From Gemmatimonadales bacterium (lineage in GTDB: Bacteria > Gemmatimonadota > Gemmatimonadetes > Palauibacterales > Palauibacteraceae), in assembly GCA_009838765.1 (NCBI GenBank), contig VXQX01000010.1, positions 1 through 64,000 on the forward strand: a DNA stretch of 64,000 nt, in the 5' to 3' direction. Below the pieces are notes generated by a model. It saw only the letters and a program-made list of their open reading frames with translations, did not search any database and had not been told where the DNA came from. Both the position numbers and the translations under genes were made by a program. Within the stretch, counting starts at the first letter, position 1; every line of letters starts with the position of its first letter. Positions 46,145 to 54,751 of the stretch are shown in pieces.

Positions 46145-47632
46145 ATGACCGACCCGGCGGTGATCGCGATCGACCAGGGAACGACCTCCACGCGCGCCAT
46201 CGCGTTCGATCGCGCGGCGGTGGCGCTGGCCACGGCGCAGCGCGAGCTGCCTCAGAGCTATCCGATGCCGGGCCGGGTGGAGCATGATGCCGAGCGAATT
46301 CGGGACGATGCGATCCGGGCGGCGCGGGAGGTCATCGAGGCCGCCGAGACGCTCGGGGCCCATGTGGCGGCGATCGGCATCACGAACCAGCGCGAGACGA
46401 CCGTGGTCTGGGAACGCGCGAGCGGCAGGCCGATTCACCCGGCGATCGTGTGGCAGGACCGGCGGACGGCGAAGGAGTGCGCCCGGCTTCGCGGGGCGGG
46501 ACACGAGGGGCCGATCGAGCGCCGCACCGGTTTGCGGCTCGACCCGTACTTTTCCGGAACGAAGCTCGCGTGGATCCTCGACCATGTGTCTGGAGCGCGC
46601 GAGGCGGCGGGTAAGGGCGACCTCGCCTTCGGGACGATCGACACCTGGCTGCTCTGGTGTCTGACCGGAGGACGCGTGCACGCGACGGATGCGTCGAACG
46701 CGTCGCGGACCCTCCTCTACGACATCGATGAGGGCCGGTGGCACCCGGAACTGCTCGAAATTCTGCGCGTGCCCGCCTCCCTGTTGCCCGAGGTTCGCGA
46801 TTCCGCCGGCGACTTCGGGGAAACGTCCGCCGGGCTCTTCGGCCGTGCGATCCCGGTGCGGGGCGTGGCCGGCGACCAGCAGGCGGCGACCTTCGGGCAG
46901 GCGGCGTTCGAGCCGGGCGGGATGAAGTTCACCTACGGTACGGGCGCGTTTGCGCTGCTGAACACCGGCGCGGAGCGACTCGCATCCCGGCAAGGCCTGC
47001 TCACGACGGTGGCCTGGCAACTGGGCGGAGAACGCACGTACGCGCTCGAGGGCAGCATCTTCGTCGCGGGCGCCTCGGTTCAGTGGCTGCGCGATGGGCT
47101 GGGCATCATCTCCGATGCCGCCGAGACGGAGGCTCTGGCCCGTTCCGTGGATTCGACGGGCGGGGTCGTGCTGGTTCCCGCCTTCGTCGGGCTGGGCGGC
47201 ATCCACTGGGATCCGGACGCCCGTGCCGCCCTGCTGGGAATGACGCGCGACACAGGTCGAGCCGAGATCGCCCGGGCGGCGCTGGAGGCGGTCGCCTACC
47301 AGTCACGCGAACTGATCGACGCGATGCAGGGGGACGGCGCGCCGCGCCCCGGCACGTTGCGCGTGGACGGCGGGTTCACGCGCAACGACTGGGCGATGCA
47401 GTTTCTCGCCGACATCCTCGACCTCGAGATCGGGCGCCCCGTCGTGACCGAGACCACCGCGCTGGGGGCGGCGATGCTGGCGGGCCTCGGCGCCGGCGTG
47501 TTCGCCGATCTGCGGGAAGTCGCGGCACTGTGGCGACATGACCGCGCGTGGCGGCCCGCCATGGACGCGCAGGAGCGCGAAACACTCTATTGCGGGTGGC
47601 GGCGGGCGGTCGCCCGCGTGCTCACGAACTGA
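46145..47632 (+). CDS. glpK: Glycerol kinase
   Basis: 495 residues. FGGY fold with [16 protein letters not shown] at the start, [25 protein letters not shown], and [14 protein letters not shown] in the ATP region. The family's second signature [17 protein letters not shown] is present. It makes sn-glycerol-3-phosphate from glycerol and [20 protein letters not shown] differs slightly from the usual GAPYWDP. No glpF or glpD is adjacent, and a short promoter-like pair precedes the ATG. Confidence 0.93.
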   Translation: MTDPAVIAIDQGTTSTRAIAFDRAAVALATAQRELPQSYPMPGRVEHDAERIRDDAIRAAREVIEAAETLGAHVAAIGITNQRETTVVWERASGRPIHPAIVWQDRRTAKECARLRGAGHEGPIERRTGLRLDPYFSGTKLAWILDHVSGAREAAGKGDLAFGTIDTWLLWCLTGGRVHATDASNASRTLLYDIDEGRWHPELLEILRVPASLLPEVRDSAGDFGETSAGLFGRAIPVRGVAGDQQAATFGQAAFEPGGMKFTYGTGAFALLNTGAERLASRQGLLTTVAWQLGGERTYALEGSIFVAGASVQWLRDGLGIISDAAETEALARSVDSTGGVVLVPAFVGLGGIHWDPDARAALLGMTRDTGRAEIARAALEAVAYQSRELIDAMQGDGAPRPGTLRVDGGFTRNDWAMQFLADILDLEIGRPVVTETTALGAAMLAGLGAGVFADLREVAALWRHDRAWRPAMDAQERETLYCGWRRAVARVLTN

Positions 47633-47673
47633 TATTCTGCCCGACACCACCCCCTGTAGCGCACGGGTAGCCC

Positions 47674-48657
47674 ATGGAGACGACCAGGAGGCCGACCGTC
47701 CCCGCGGCCGAGGAGATTCTCGGCGGGTATTTTCCCGTCCTCGACCACGGATTCGTCGCGCTCGTCGACTACATGGGCTCAGACGCCGATGTGGAGGCAG
47801 CGGCTCGCGTCAGCTACGGGGCCGGCACGCGCCGCGTGAGCCAGACGCGCGGCCTCGTGCGGTATCTGCGGCGCCACGCCCACACGACGCCGAGCGAGAT
47901 GGTCGAGTTCAAGTTCCACTGCTCCATGCCGATGTTCGTGGCGCGACAGTGGATCCGGCACCGCACGGCTTCCGTCAACGAACTCAGCGCCCGCTACAGC
48001 CTCCTGCCGCTGCTGTTCTACCGGCCGAACCACGAGCAGTTCGCCTATCAGAGTCGCCTGAACAACCAGGGCCGGGAGACGGATCCCGCCCCGGACGACC
48101 TCTACCGCAACGCGATCGACCGCTGGGATCAGCTGCGCGCGGAAGCGGCCGATTCCTACGGCTGGCTGCTGTCCGAGGATGTCGCCCGGGAACTCGCGCG
48201 GATCGACCTTCCCCTCTCCACCTATACGCAGTGGTACTGGAAGATCGACCTGCACAACCTCCTCCACTTCCTGCGGCTGCGGGTGGACTCGCACGCTCAG
48301 TGGGAAATCCAGGAGTATGGCCGGGTGATGGCCGGGATGCTCCAGCGGGTCGCCCCGCTCAGCTACGAGGCCTGGGTCGACTACGAGGTGCTGGGGGCGC
48401 GGCTGAGCGCGGGGGAACTCGAGGTGCTGCGAAGCCTGCTGCGGGTGGACGCCGAGTCGGAATCGATCTGCGCCGAAGGGATCGCGACGAAGGAGGATCT
48501 CGGGGCGGCCGGTCTGGCGCCCCGAGAGATCCGGGAACTGCTGAACAAGCTGTCTCCGGTGGAACGGCCGGACTTCACGCTCGATCTCTCGCAGATGAAG
48601 AGCGCGGAGGAGATGTCCGGAAAGATGGCGGAGGCGGTGCCGGCACCCACGGCGTAG
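47674..48657 (+). CDS. thyX: FAD-dependent thymidylate synthase
   Basis: 327 residues. The ThyX signature RHRTASVNELSARYS occurs at about 95-109, with the following FYRPNHEQFAYQSRLNNQG and a TQWYWKIDLHNLLHFLRLR segment, where the substrate Arg/His residues lie. It methylates dUMP using methylenetetrahydrofolate and FADH2. It has a longer C-terminus than the 220-residue minimal enzymes. No thyA is in the window. It starts 41 bases after glpK; no strong SD. Confidence 0.95.
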   Translation: METTRRPTVPAAEEILGGYFPVLDHGFVALVDYMGSDADVEAAARVSYGAGTRRVSQTRGLVRYLRRHAHTTPSEMVEFKFHCSMPMFVARQWIRHRTASVNELSARYSLLPLLFYRPNHEQFAYQSRLNNQGRETDPAPDDLYRNAIDRWDQLRAEAADSYGWLLSEDVARELARIDLPLSTYTQWYWKIDLHNLLHFLRLRVDSHAQWEIQEYGRVMAGMLQRVAPLSYEAWVDYEVLGARLSAGELEVLRSLLRVDAESESICAEGIATKEDLGAAGLAPREIRELLNKLSPVERPDFTLDLSQMKSAEEMSGKMAEAVPAPTA

Positions 48658-48706
48658 CGGGCGACCCGCGGCGTCGATCCGTCCCTTCCCGTTACTGCAC
48701 CCCTCA

Positions 48707-50440
48707 CTACACCCCGCGCGGCGCCCGTCCCGGAAGGGTGCGCGCGGCGAACCACACGAGCGACCCCAGCCACAGCGCGTAGAGCACGATGCGGATCGGG
48801 TGGAGCGCCAGGGACTCCTGGAACTGCGGCGCCACTCCGGTGACGAGCATCGTGGTTCGCGAGAGCTGTTCGGCCGTGAACCATCCCCACAGCACCGCAG
48901 CCCAGAGCAGACTCCACCGCTTCCAGGTCGGAGGCCCCAGCTCGGCCGGCAGCCGGCGCACGTTCATGTAGCCGATGACGAGCGTGAACAGGAACATGCT
49001 GGACATCGTGAACGGGCCGGCGATGAGGAGCAGGAAATCGGGCTGAAGCACATCCAGCGCCTCCCCGCCGATCCACGACGCGGTGATGATCCCCATCGCC
49101 GCCAGCACGAAGATCGTGAGAAACACCAGAAACGTGCGTTTCTGCGTGAAGAAGCGGGTCCGGTATCCGAAACGTTCGAAGAAGATGCAGCCCGTGATGC
49201 GAGTGACGGTGTCGAGGATCGCAAGCTGGGTCGAAAAGATGACGAACGATCCCCCGAGCAGGAACGCGACGCGCAGCCATAGCCCGCCGACACGTTCGAT
49301 CGCCTCGCCCTGCAGCGTCACCATGGCAGTCAGATCGCCCGCGATCTCCGGGCTGTCCGTCCCAAGCGTCGCCGCGACGAGCATGCACGTGATGACGACG
49401 CTCAGGAGAGTCAGGACAACGAAGGTGACGAGCAGCTCCTGGTGGACAACCCGCATCCATCCCCGGAAACGCCCGAGCTGGGTCGGGTCGTTCGTGTCGA
49501 AGACGAACCCCGTCGTGCTGATGTCCTCATTGCGTCCGCGGATGCCGGCGATCCGCCCCTGGAACCGCGCCATCCCGAAGCCCTTGTCGCGCAGCCACAG
49601 CGACTGTGCGAGGAGCAGCGTACCCCCGGTGCCGGCATACGCGACCGCGAGGATCAGCGTCGGAAACTGATCCCCGGTGAACAGTTCGGCCGGGGCGCTC
49701 CCGAACGAGACGGCGCCGATCGCCAGTTCGAGGAGATGGGACGGAACGAGACCGACCACGAGAAGCGTAATCGCGAGAAGAGGGAAGAACCCGGCCACCA
49801 GCGCGATCTCGCAGCGCTCCAGGACATTGTAGACGATCCGGGAGACCGCGAGCCCGAACCAGATGCAGGCGAGCATGAGCAGCGCCATCGGTTGCCACTG
49901 GATCTGCGGCCCTCCGACGAGGACCACGATCTGACCCACCAATTCGGCGGACTGAGACGCCCACCCGGGCCAAAAGAAGCTGGCCAGCGTCGCGACCAGG
50001 AAGAGCCAGGGCCAGAACCCCAGCCGGTCGAGCCGCGCCATGCCGGCGAATGTCGACTCGCCGGTGGCGATGGTCCAGCGTTCGATCTCGCCGATGACGA
50101 CGAACTGGGTCACGACGCCGATCCAGAACAGCCACCAGATCGAGAACCCGTTGGCCGCCACGAGGTTGGGCCAGAGGAGGAACTCGCCGCTTCCCAGACC
50201 CATGCCGAGCGCGATGACCGACGGACCGATGATGTGCCTGAGGCGCGGTACCCGCGACATGCGGCGGACGAACTTGAACGGTCGGCCGTGACCGCGGTCG
50301 GGGAACGCCTCGGTGTCGGGCGCGTCGGGGAGGGCGGTCTCGTCGAGCGGTTGGTACACGCCCCCGCGGTACTGCCGCCCCTCCTCGGTGCTTGAGGAGA
50401 TCGAGTCCGGCGCCGTCGGGCCGGATCCTTGCTCGCTCAA
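48707..50440 (-). CDS. NRAMP-superfamily-like transporter without the metal motif
   Basis: 577 residues, TTG start overlapping the preceding lipoprotein stop (TTGA). About 11-12 hydrophobic helices. The first helix reads IIGPSVIALGMGLGSGEFLLWP, the NRAMP position, but where canonical NRAMP has DPGN this has GSGE; the helix-6 MPH motif is likewise replaced (GTGGTLLLAQ). So Mn2+/Fe2+ transport is unlikely and another substrate is expected. N-terminal 60 residues are cytosolic and disordered. Ends the gyrA operon. Confidence 0.72.
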   Translation of the reverse strand: MSEQGSGPTAPDSISSSTEEGRQYRGGVYQPLDETALPDAPDTEAFPDRGHGRPFKFVRRMSRVPRLRHIIGPSVIALGMGLGSGEFLLWPNLVAANGFSIWWLFWIGVVTQFVVIGEIERWTIATGESTFAGMARLDRLGFWPWLFLVATLASFFWPGWASQSAELVGQIVVLVGGPQIQWQPMALLMLACIWFGLAVSRIVYNVLERCEIALVAGFFPLLAITLLVVGLVPSHLLELAIGAVSFGSAPAELFTGDQFPTLILAVAYAGTGGTLLLAQSLWLRDKGFGMARFQGRIAGIRGRNEDISTTGFVFDTNDPTQLGRFRGWMRVVHQELLVTFVVLTLLSVVITCMLVAATLGTDSPEIAGDLTAMVTLQGEAIERVGGLWLRVAFLLGGSFVIFSTQLAILDTVTRITGCIFFERFGYRTRFFTQKRTFLVFLTIFVLAAMGIITASWIGGEALDVLQPDFLLLIAGPFTMSSMFLFTLVIGYMNVRRLPAELGPPTWKRWSLLWAAVLWGWFTAEQLSRTTMLVTGVAPQFQESLALHPIRIVLYALWLGSLVWFAARTLPGRAPRGV

Positions 50441-51267
50441 GGCGTCGGAGGATCGAAGCGTCCGTCGGGCACCGTCTCACCCGCGGCCACATCCTCGAAG
50501 TAGATGAAACGGCTGCCCCCATCCCGGAGCCGCGTCATCGCAAACTGGATGTCGCCGACCGGTTGCCAGTCGGCCCACCAGATGACCTCTCCGGGAGCTT
50601 CCGCACGCCCCAGGTGGTACTGCCAGGCCATCATGCGTCCCGACTCGTCGAGGAAGCCCCAGTACTGGTCTTCGGTCGTACCCAGCCCCTCGTCGAAGCT
50701 GAGGTGGATGACCTCGTACGTCCTGCCATCGGAGAGCGTACGCGTCCCCTCGTAGGCGACGTGCACGCCCGGGTCGTCCCACTTGAACGGCATGATCGCC
50801 CAGTACGTATCGTTGATGAAAGCGCCGTAGCCGCGCCGGAGCGCAGAGTCCCGCGCCGCGCCGGCCAGTTCCTCGCCCCCGACCCATGCGCGTCCGGCCG
50901 GAACCTTCTCGAGTTCGGGGTGCGGCTCTACTTCGTTCACGTTGAAGAGCAGCAGGTGGGGCGTTCCGTCCACTGCAAAGGCGACGCGATACCGTCCGTC
51001 GTACCGGTCCCACGAATGTTCGCGGTTCGCCACGATCTCGCCGTCGCGTTCCACGATCCAGCGGAACGACAGGTATCGCGTTCGGTCCCATGCCTCGCGT
51101 CCACCGAGACTCTCGGCCAGACGCGCGACGTGCATGGCCGCGGTGTCGTTCGGCGCCGCGGCGGCCGCCGCGGTCCCGCCGCCGTCTTCCGGCGTCCCGC
51201 CGCCGCACGCGACGAACGTGGACGCCGCCAACGTCGACACCGCCAACATCGCACAGAGTCTTTGCAT
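50437..51267 (-). CDS. Exported lipoprotein of unknown function
   Basis: 276 residues from ATG 51267 (AGGAGA 5 bases upstream); an ATG at 51288 overlapping the gyrA stop (ATGA) is an alternative. Lipobox STFVAC. The rest has IVERDGEIVANREHSWDRYDGRYRV and YWAIMPFKWDDPGVHVAYEG, a beta-rich domain seen in many exported Gemmatimonadota-type proteins, similar to outer-membrane-lipoprotein-sorting (LolA-like) folds. Function unknown. It sits between gyrA and the transporter, each overlapping by four bases. Confidence 0.68.
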   Translation of the reverse strand: MQRLCAMLAVSTLAASTFVACGGGTPEDGGGTAAAAAAPNDTAAMHVARLAESLGGREAWDRTRYLSFRWIVERDGEIVANREHSWDRYDGRYRVAFAVDGTPHLLLFNVNEVEPHPELEKVPAGRAWVGGEELAGAARDSALRRGYGAFINDTYWAIMPFKWDDPGVHVAYEGTRTLSDGRTYEVIHLSFDEGLGTTEDQYWGFLDESGRMMAWQYHLGRAEAPGEVIWWADWQPVGDIQFAMTRLRDGGSRFIYFEDVAAGETVPDGRFDPPTP

Positions 51268-51284
51268 GGACTCTCCTATGTTTC

Positions 51285-53813
51285 TCATGCTTCGAACTCC
51301 AACTCGGCCTGCGGATCCCCGCCGCCCGGGGGCGTTTCCGGGAATGCATGCTCACCGGTCTCCTCGCCGGCAGGAGATCCGGTGCGCGCGCGGCGTCCCG
51401 AGTACATCGGGTGTACCGCCTCCACCGCAACGCCGGCCGGCAGCCGCACGGCGGGGCGCCCGGCGTCGCGGGGCGCCCGGCGGATCACGCTGGCCGCCGA
51501 CATCGCCTCCACGGACCCATCGGACAGTTCCCAGGCCACCTCGTCCGCGTCGTGCGCTTCGGTGAACCCCACGAGACCGCCGGTACGCGCCCGCTCGGGA
51601 AGGACGGTGAAACCCTTGCCTGCTCGGCCCTGGACCTTGAATTCGGTGAACGGGATGCGCTTGCCGTACCCGGCGGCGGTAGCCACGAGCAGATCGGAGT
51701 CCGCGCGTGGAGCCGTCGCGGCGACCACCACGTCGCCGGGCGCCAGGTCGATGGCCTTGACGCCGCGGGCCGTGCGCCCCATGGCTCGGATGGCGGACTC
51801 CGGGAAGCGGATCGCCTGGCCGGATCGCGTCGCGAACAGGAGGTCGCTGCTCCCCTCGGTGACGAACGCGGCCACGGCCTCGTCGCCGCGCGCGATCCCG
51901 GCTCCGATGATGCCCGCGCTCCGGGCGTTCGCGTACTCCGACAGCGCCGAACGCTTCGCGTGACCCCGTCGCGTGGCCACCACGAGGAACCGGTCATCGG
52001 CGAACGTCTCGGCCGCGAGCAGCGCGACGATCTCGTCGGCCGGCTCCAGCTCGATGAACTCCTCGAGGTGGCGGCCCCGGGAGCTCCGCGTGCCCCTCGG
52101 CAGCGCCGACACGGGTAGCGCATGCGCGTTGCCGCGGGCCGTGAACGCGAGGAGCGTATGCGTCCCCCGCGCCAGGAACGCGTGGCGCGCGAAGTCGCCT
52201 TCACGGGCGGACAGCACTTCGGCGCCCGCCATCCCCCCGCCGGTTGCGGCAGGCTGCGCCTTCACGTAGCCGCCCCGACTCACGAGCACCAGCTGCGCCT
52301 CGCCGCCGCCCCCCTTCGACAGCCGGAACTCCGCGTCGTCATCGAGGATCTCCGTCCGCCTGGGGTCGTCGTAGCGTCCCGCCAGCTCCCGAATCTCCTC
52401 TCGCAGGAATCCCCGCCGGGCCGCCTCGTCCTCCACCAGGGCGGTCAGGCGCGTGATCTCCTCCCGCAGCGCCCTGAGTTCCTCAGCCAGCTTGTCCCGT
52501 TCCAGGCCCGTCAGCCGCACGAGCCGCATGGCGAGGATCGCGTCCGCCTGCCGCTCCGTGAGGTCGAACGCCGCGAGGAGTGCCTTCTGCGCGGCGGCCG
52601 GCGTCTTCGAGCCGCGGATGATGTCGATGACGCGATCGATTTCGTCGAGCGCCGTCCGCAGTCCTTCGACGACGTGCGCGCGGTCCCCGGCCCGGGCGAG
52701 GTCGTGCGCGGCGCCGCGGCGGATCACGGAGAGGCGATGATCGATCCAGGTGCCGAGGACTCTCCTCAGATCCAGCTCCTCGGGCTTGCCATCTACGAGG
52801 GCGAGCATGATCACGCCGAATGTGTAGCGGAGCTGCGTTTTCTTGAACAGGGTCGCGAGCACCTTCTTCGGCTTCGCGTCGCGCTTGAGCTCGATCACGA
52901 GCCGGATCCCGTCGCGGTCGGACTCGTCGCGCAGGTCGGTGATCGCGTCAGCCCGCCCGGCGCGCACGAGCTTCGTGATCTGCTCGATCACGCGCGTCTT
53001 GTTCACCTGATAGGGGAGTTCCGTAACGATCAGCGAGCTCTTCCCGAACCTGCCCTCCTCAATGTGGATCCTGGCGCGCATGTCGAGGCGTCCCCGACCG
53101 GTCCGGTAGGCGGACTCGATGCCGGACCGGCCCTGGATGTATCCGCCTGTCGGGAAGTCGGGCCCGGGCAGGCGTGCGAGCAGATCTTCGATGTCGCAAT
53201 GCGGGTTCGCGACAAGGTGGTCGACCGCGGCGAGGAGTTCCCCGGCGTTATGCGGCGGGATCTTCGTCGCCATGCCGACCGCGATCCCGTCGCTGCCGTT
53301 CAGCAGGAGGTGCGGCAGCCGGCAGGGCAGAACCACCGGCTCGCTGAGGCGCCCGTCGAAGTTGGGTCGCTTGTCGACGGTGTCGCGCTCGATGTCGGCG
53401 AGGAGGTCCATGGCGACCGGCGTCATCCGCACTTCCGTGTACCGGTAGGCGGCGGCGGAATCGCCGTCGATCGACCCGAAGTTGCCCTGGCCGTCGATGA
53501 GCGGATAGCGCAGCGAGAAGTGCTGGACCATGCGGACGATGGTGTCGTACACCGCCCCATCGCCGTGCGGGTGATACCGGCCCAGGACGTCGCCCACGAC
53601 CGTCGCGCTCTTCTTGTGGGGCCGCGAGGGGCGCATCCCCTCTTCCAGCATTGCGTAAAGGATCCGGCGATGGACCGGCTTCAGGCCGTCGCGGGCATCG
53701 GGGAGCGCACGCTGCACGATGACGCTCATCGAGTAGTCGATGAACGACTCGCGCATCTCCTGCTCGAGTGCGCGGCGTTCGATGCGTTCGTGCTGCAGGG
53801 TGCCTTGCGTCAC
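51285..53813 (-). CDS. gyrA: Type IIA topoisomerase A subunit (GyrA/ParC)
   Basis: 842 residues, GTG start with GAGGAGG. The breakage-reunion domain has the catalytic Tyr in [10 protein letters not shown] (Tyr125), [17 protein letters not shown] and the quinolone region [10 protein letters not shown]: the residue aligned to E. coli Ser83 is Gly86, the Asp87 counterpart is Asp90. The C-terminal pinwheel is present (from about 505), but the GyrA box QRRGGKG is not recognisable: its place reads [14 protein letters not shown]. It might behave as ParC-like. The gyrB partner is in the window, and no parE is seen. Confidence 0.9.
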   Translation of the reverse strand: MTQGTLQHERIERRALEQEMRESFIDYSMSVIVQRALPDARDGLKPVHRRILYAMLEEGMRPSRPHKKSATVVGDVLGRYHPHGDGAVYDTIVRMVQHFSLRYPLIDGQGNFGSIDGDSAAAYRYTEVRMTPVAMDLLADIERDTVDKRPNFDGRLSEPVVLPCRLPHLLLNGSDGIAVGMATKIPPHNAGELLAAVDHLVANPHCDIEDLLARLPGPDFPTGGYIQGRSGIESAYRTGRGRLDMRARIHIEEGRFGKSSLIVTELPYQVNKTRVIEQITKLVRAGRADAITDLRDESDRDGIRLVIELKRDAKPKKVLATLFKKTQLRYTFGVIMLALVDGKPEELDLRRVLGTWIDHRLSVIRRGAAHDLARAGDRAHVVEGLRTALDEIDRVIDIIRGSKTPAAAQKALLAAFDLTERQADAILAMRLVRLTGLERDKLAEELRALREEITRLTALVEDEAARRGFLREEIRELAGRYDDPRRTEILDDDAEFRLSKGGGGEAQLVLVSRGGYVKAQPAATGGGMAGAEVLSAREGDFARHAFLARGTHTLLAFTARGNAHALPVSALPRGTRSSRGRHLEEFIELEPADEIVALLAAETFADDRFLVVATRRGHAKRSALSEYANARSAGIIGAGIARGDEAVAAFVTEGSSDLLFATRSGQAIRFPESAIRAMGRTARGVKAIDLAPGDVVVAATAPRADSDLLVATAAGYGKRIPFTEFKVQGRAGKGFTVLPERARTGGLVGFTEAHDADEVAWELSDGSVEAMSAASVIRRAPRDAGRPAVRLPAGVAVEAVHPMYSGRRARTGSPAGEETGEHAFPETPPGGGDPQAELEFEA

Positions 53814-53884
53814 TGCCGTGCCTCCTCTTCCACCTCAACCATCCTCCTCATCGTCAGCCCGCACCGGTCGCGGCCGGGGGAACC

Positions 53885-54280
53885 CTATTCACACAGCAGG
53901 TCGGCCGTTGCGCGCTGAGCTTCGGACGGGGCCGCGGGCATGGCGATCACGAAGCCCCTGCGGTTCGCCGCATCGGGCAGATGGATCAGCATGGCGCCCA
54001 TAGGGGAAGGGTCCGGCGCGGGCGCCGCGAGACCTTCCTCGGAAATTGTGAAGAGTCCCCCGGGCTCCAGGCTGCACGCCAGCCAAGCCCCATAGGAAAG
54101 CCATGCCGCCAGCGCCTCGCCGCCCTCCGTCACGCCTTCCACGTTCGATCGGTAGCGCGCGACGGCGAGCTCGTAGGCTCCGCCATCGCGCGTCTTCAAC
54201 CGCAGGAGGAGTCGACGGTAAAGGGGCTGTACGTCCTCGATCCCGTGCCCGGCCAGCGCCTGCGCGTAGGTCTCCGTCAT
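53885..54280 (-). CDS. Small soluble protein of unknown function
   Basis: 131 residues. A helical N-terminus (ALAGHGIEDVQPLYRRLLLRLKTRD), a short beta region and a C-terminal segment GFVIAMPAAPSEAQRATADLLC. No signal or membrane segment. I do not recognise a family. It lies between gyrA (71 bases) and an FmdB zinc-ribbon gene and is on the same strand. Confidence 0.55.
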   Translation of the reverse strand: MTETYAQALAGHGIEDVQPLYRRLLLRLKTRDGGAYELAVARYRSNVEGVTEGGEALAAWLSYGAWLACSLEPGGLFTISEEGLAAPAPDPSPMGAMLIHLPDAANRRGFVIAMPAAPSEAQRATADLLCE

Positions 54281-54350
54281 CCCGTCATCTCCATCCGCCT
54301 CGCCCGCCCGTCCGTCTCACGGATCCGCCGCGCTCGCCTGTTCCGGGGCG

Positions 54351-54596
54351 TCAGTCGTTATGGCTCAGTTCGTACTCCCGCTGCGCCCGCGTGCGTTCGC
54401 TCCCCAGCTTCACGTCGCGTTTCTTCGCCGCGGCGAGCGACCGTTCCTTGCGCGCCCCGGAGTGGACGCGCGGAAGGGAGATGAGTCGGTCCAGCTCCGC
54501 GCTCCCGCACGAGGCGCACGCGGGCGTCATGGAACCCCGCACGAGGAGTTCGAACTCGTCTGAACACTCGCGGCACCGGTACTCGTATATCGGCAT
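54351..54596 (-). CDS. FmdB-type zinc-ribbon protein
   Basis: 81 residues with AGGAGG before ATG 54596. N-terminal MPIYEYRCRECSDEFE and CASCG supply four Cys, the FmdB/CxxC regulatory-protein ribbon. Proteins of this kind are small and often linked to metal or sulfur regulation; a specific role is not shown. The C-terminus is basic. Confidence 0.85.
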   Translation of the reverse strand: MPIYEYRCRECSDEFELLVRGSMTPACASCGSAELDRLISLPRVHSGARKERSLAAAKKRDVKLGSERTRAQREYELSHND

Positions 54597-54680
54597 GGAC
54601 CCTCCTGTCGCGGGGCGCCCCGCAGCATGCTTTTCCGCGATCCCTCGGGCAAGTCGCCGTCCGTTTCGCCGAGTTGAGCT

Positions 54681-54710
54681 TTGACAGACTCCGACCGTCC
54701 GTCGGATAAT
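54681..54710 (+). promoter_or_regulatory. Strong sigma-70-type promoter of the VPS10-like gene
   Basis: TTGACA (54681-54686, perfect), 18-base spacer and GATAAT (54705-54710). 11 of 12 consensus positions match. A start near 54717 leaves a 35-base leader with an A-rich stretch but no GGAGG before the ATG at 54752. Confidence 0.75.
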
Positions 54711-54751
54711 GCCGGGTCGTCACCCCCGACCTTACCGAAAGAAAAAACTTT

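Noticed and set aside
52122-53918. 598-codon plus frame opposite gyrA
   Set aside because: Antisense shadow of the topoisomerase gene.
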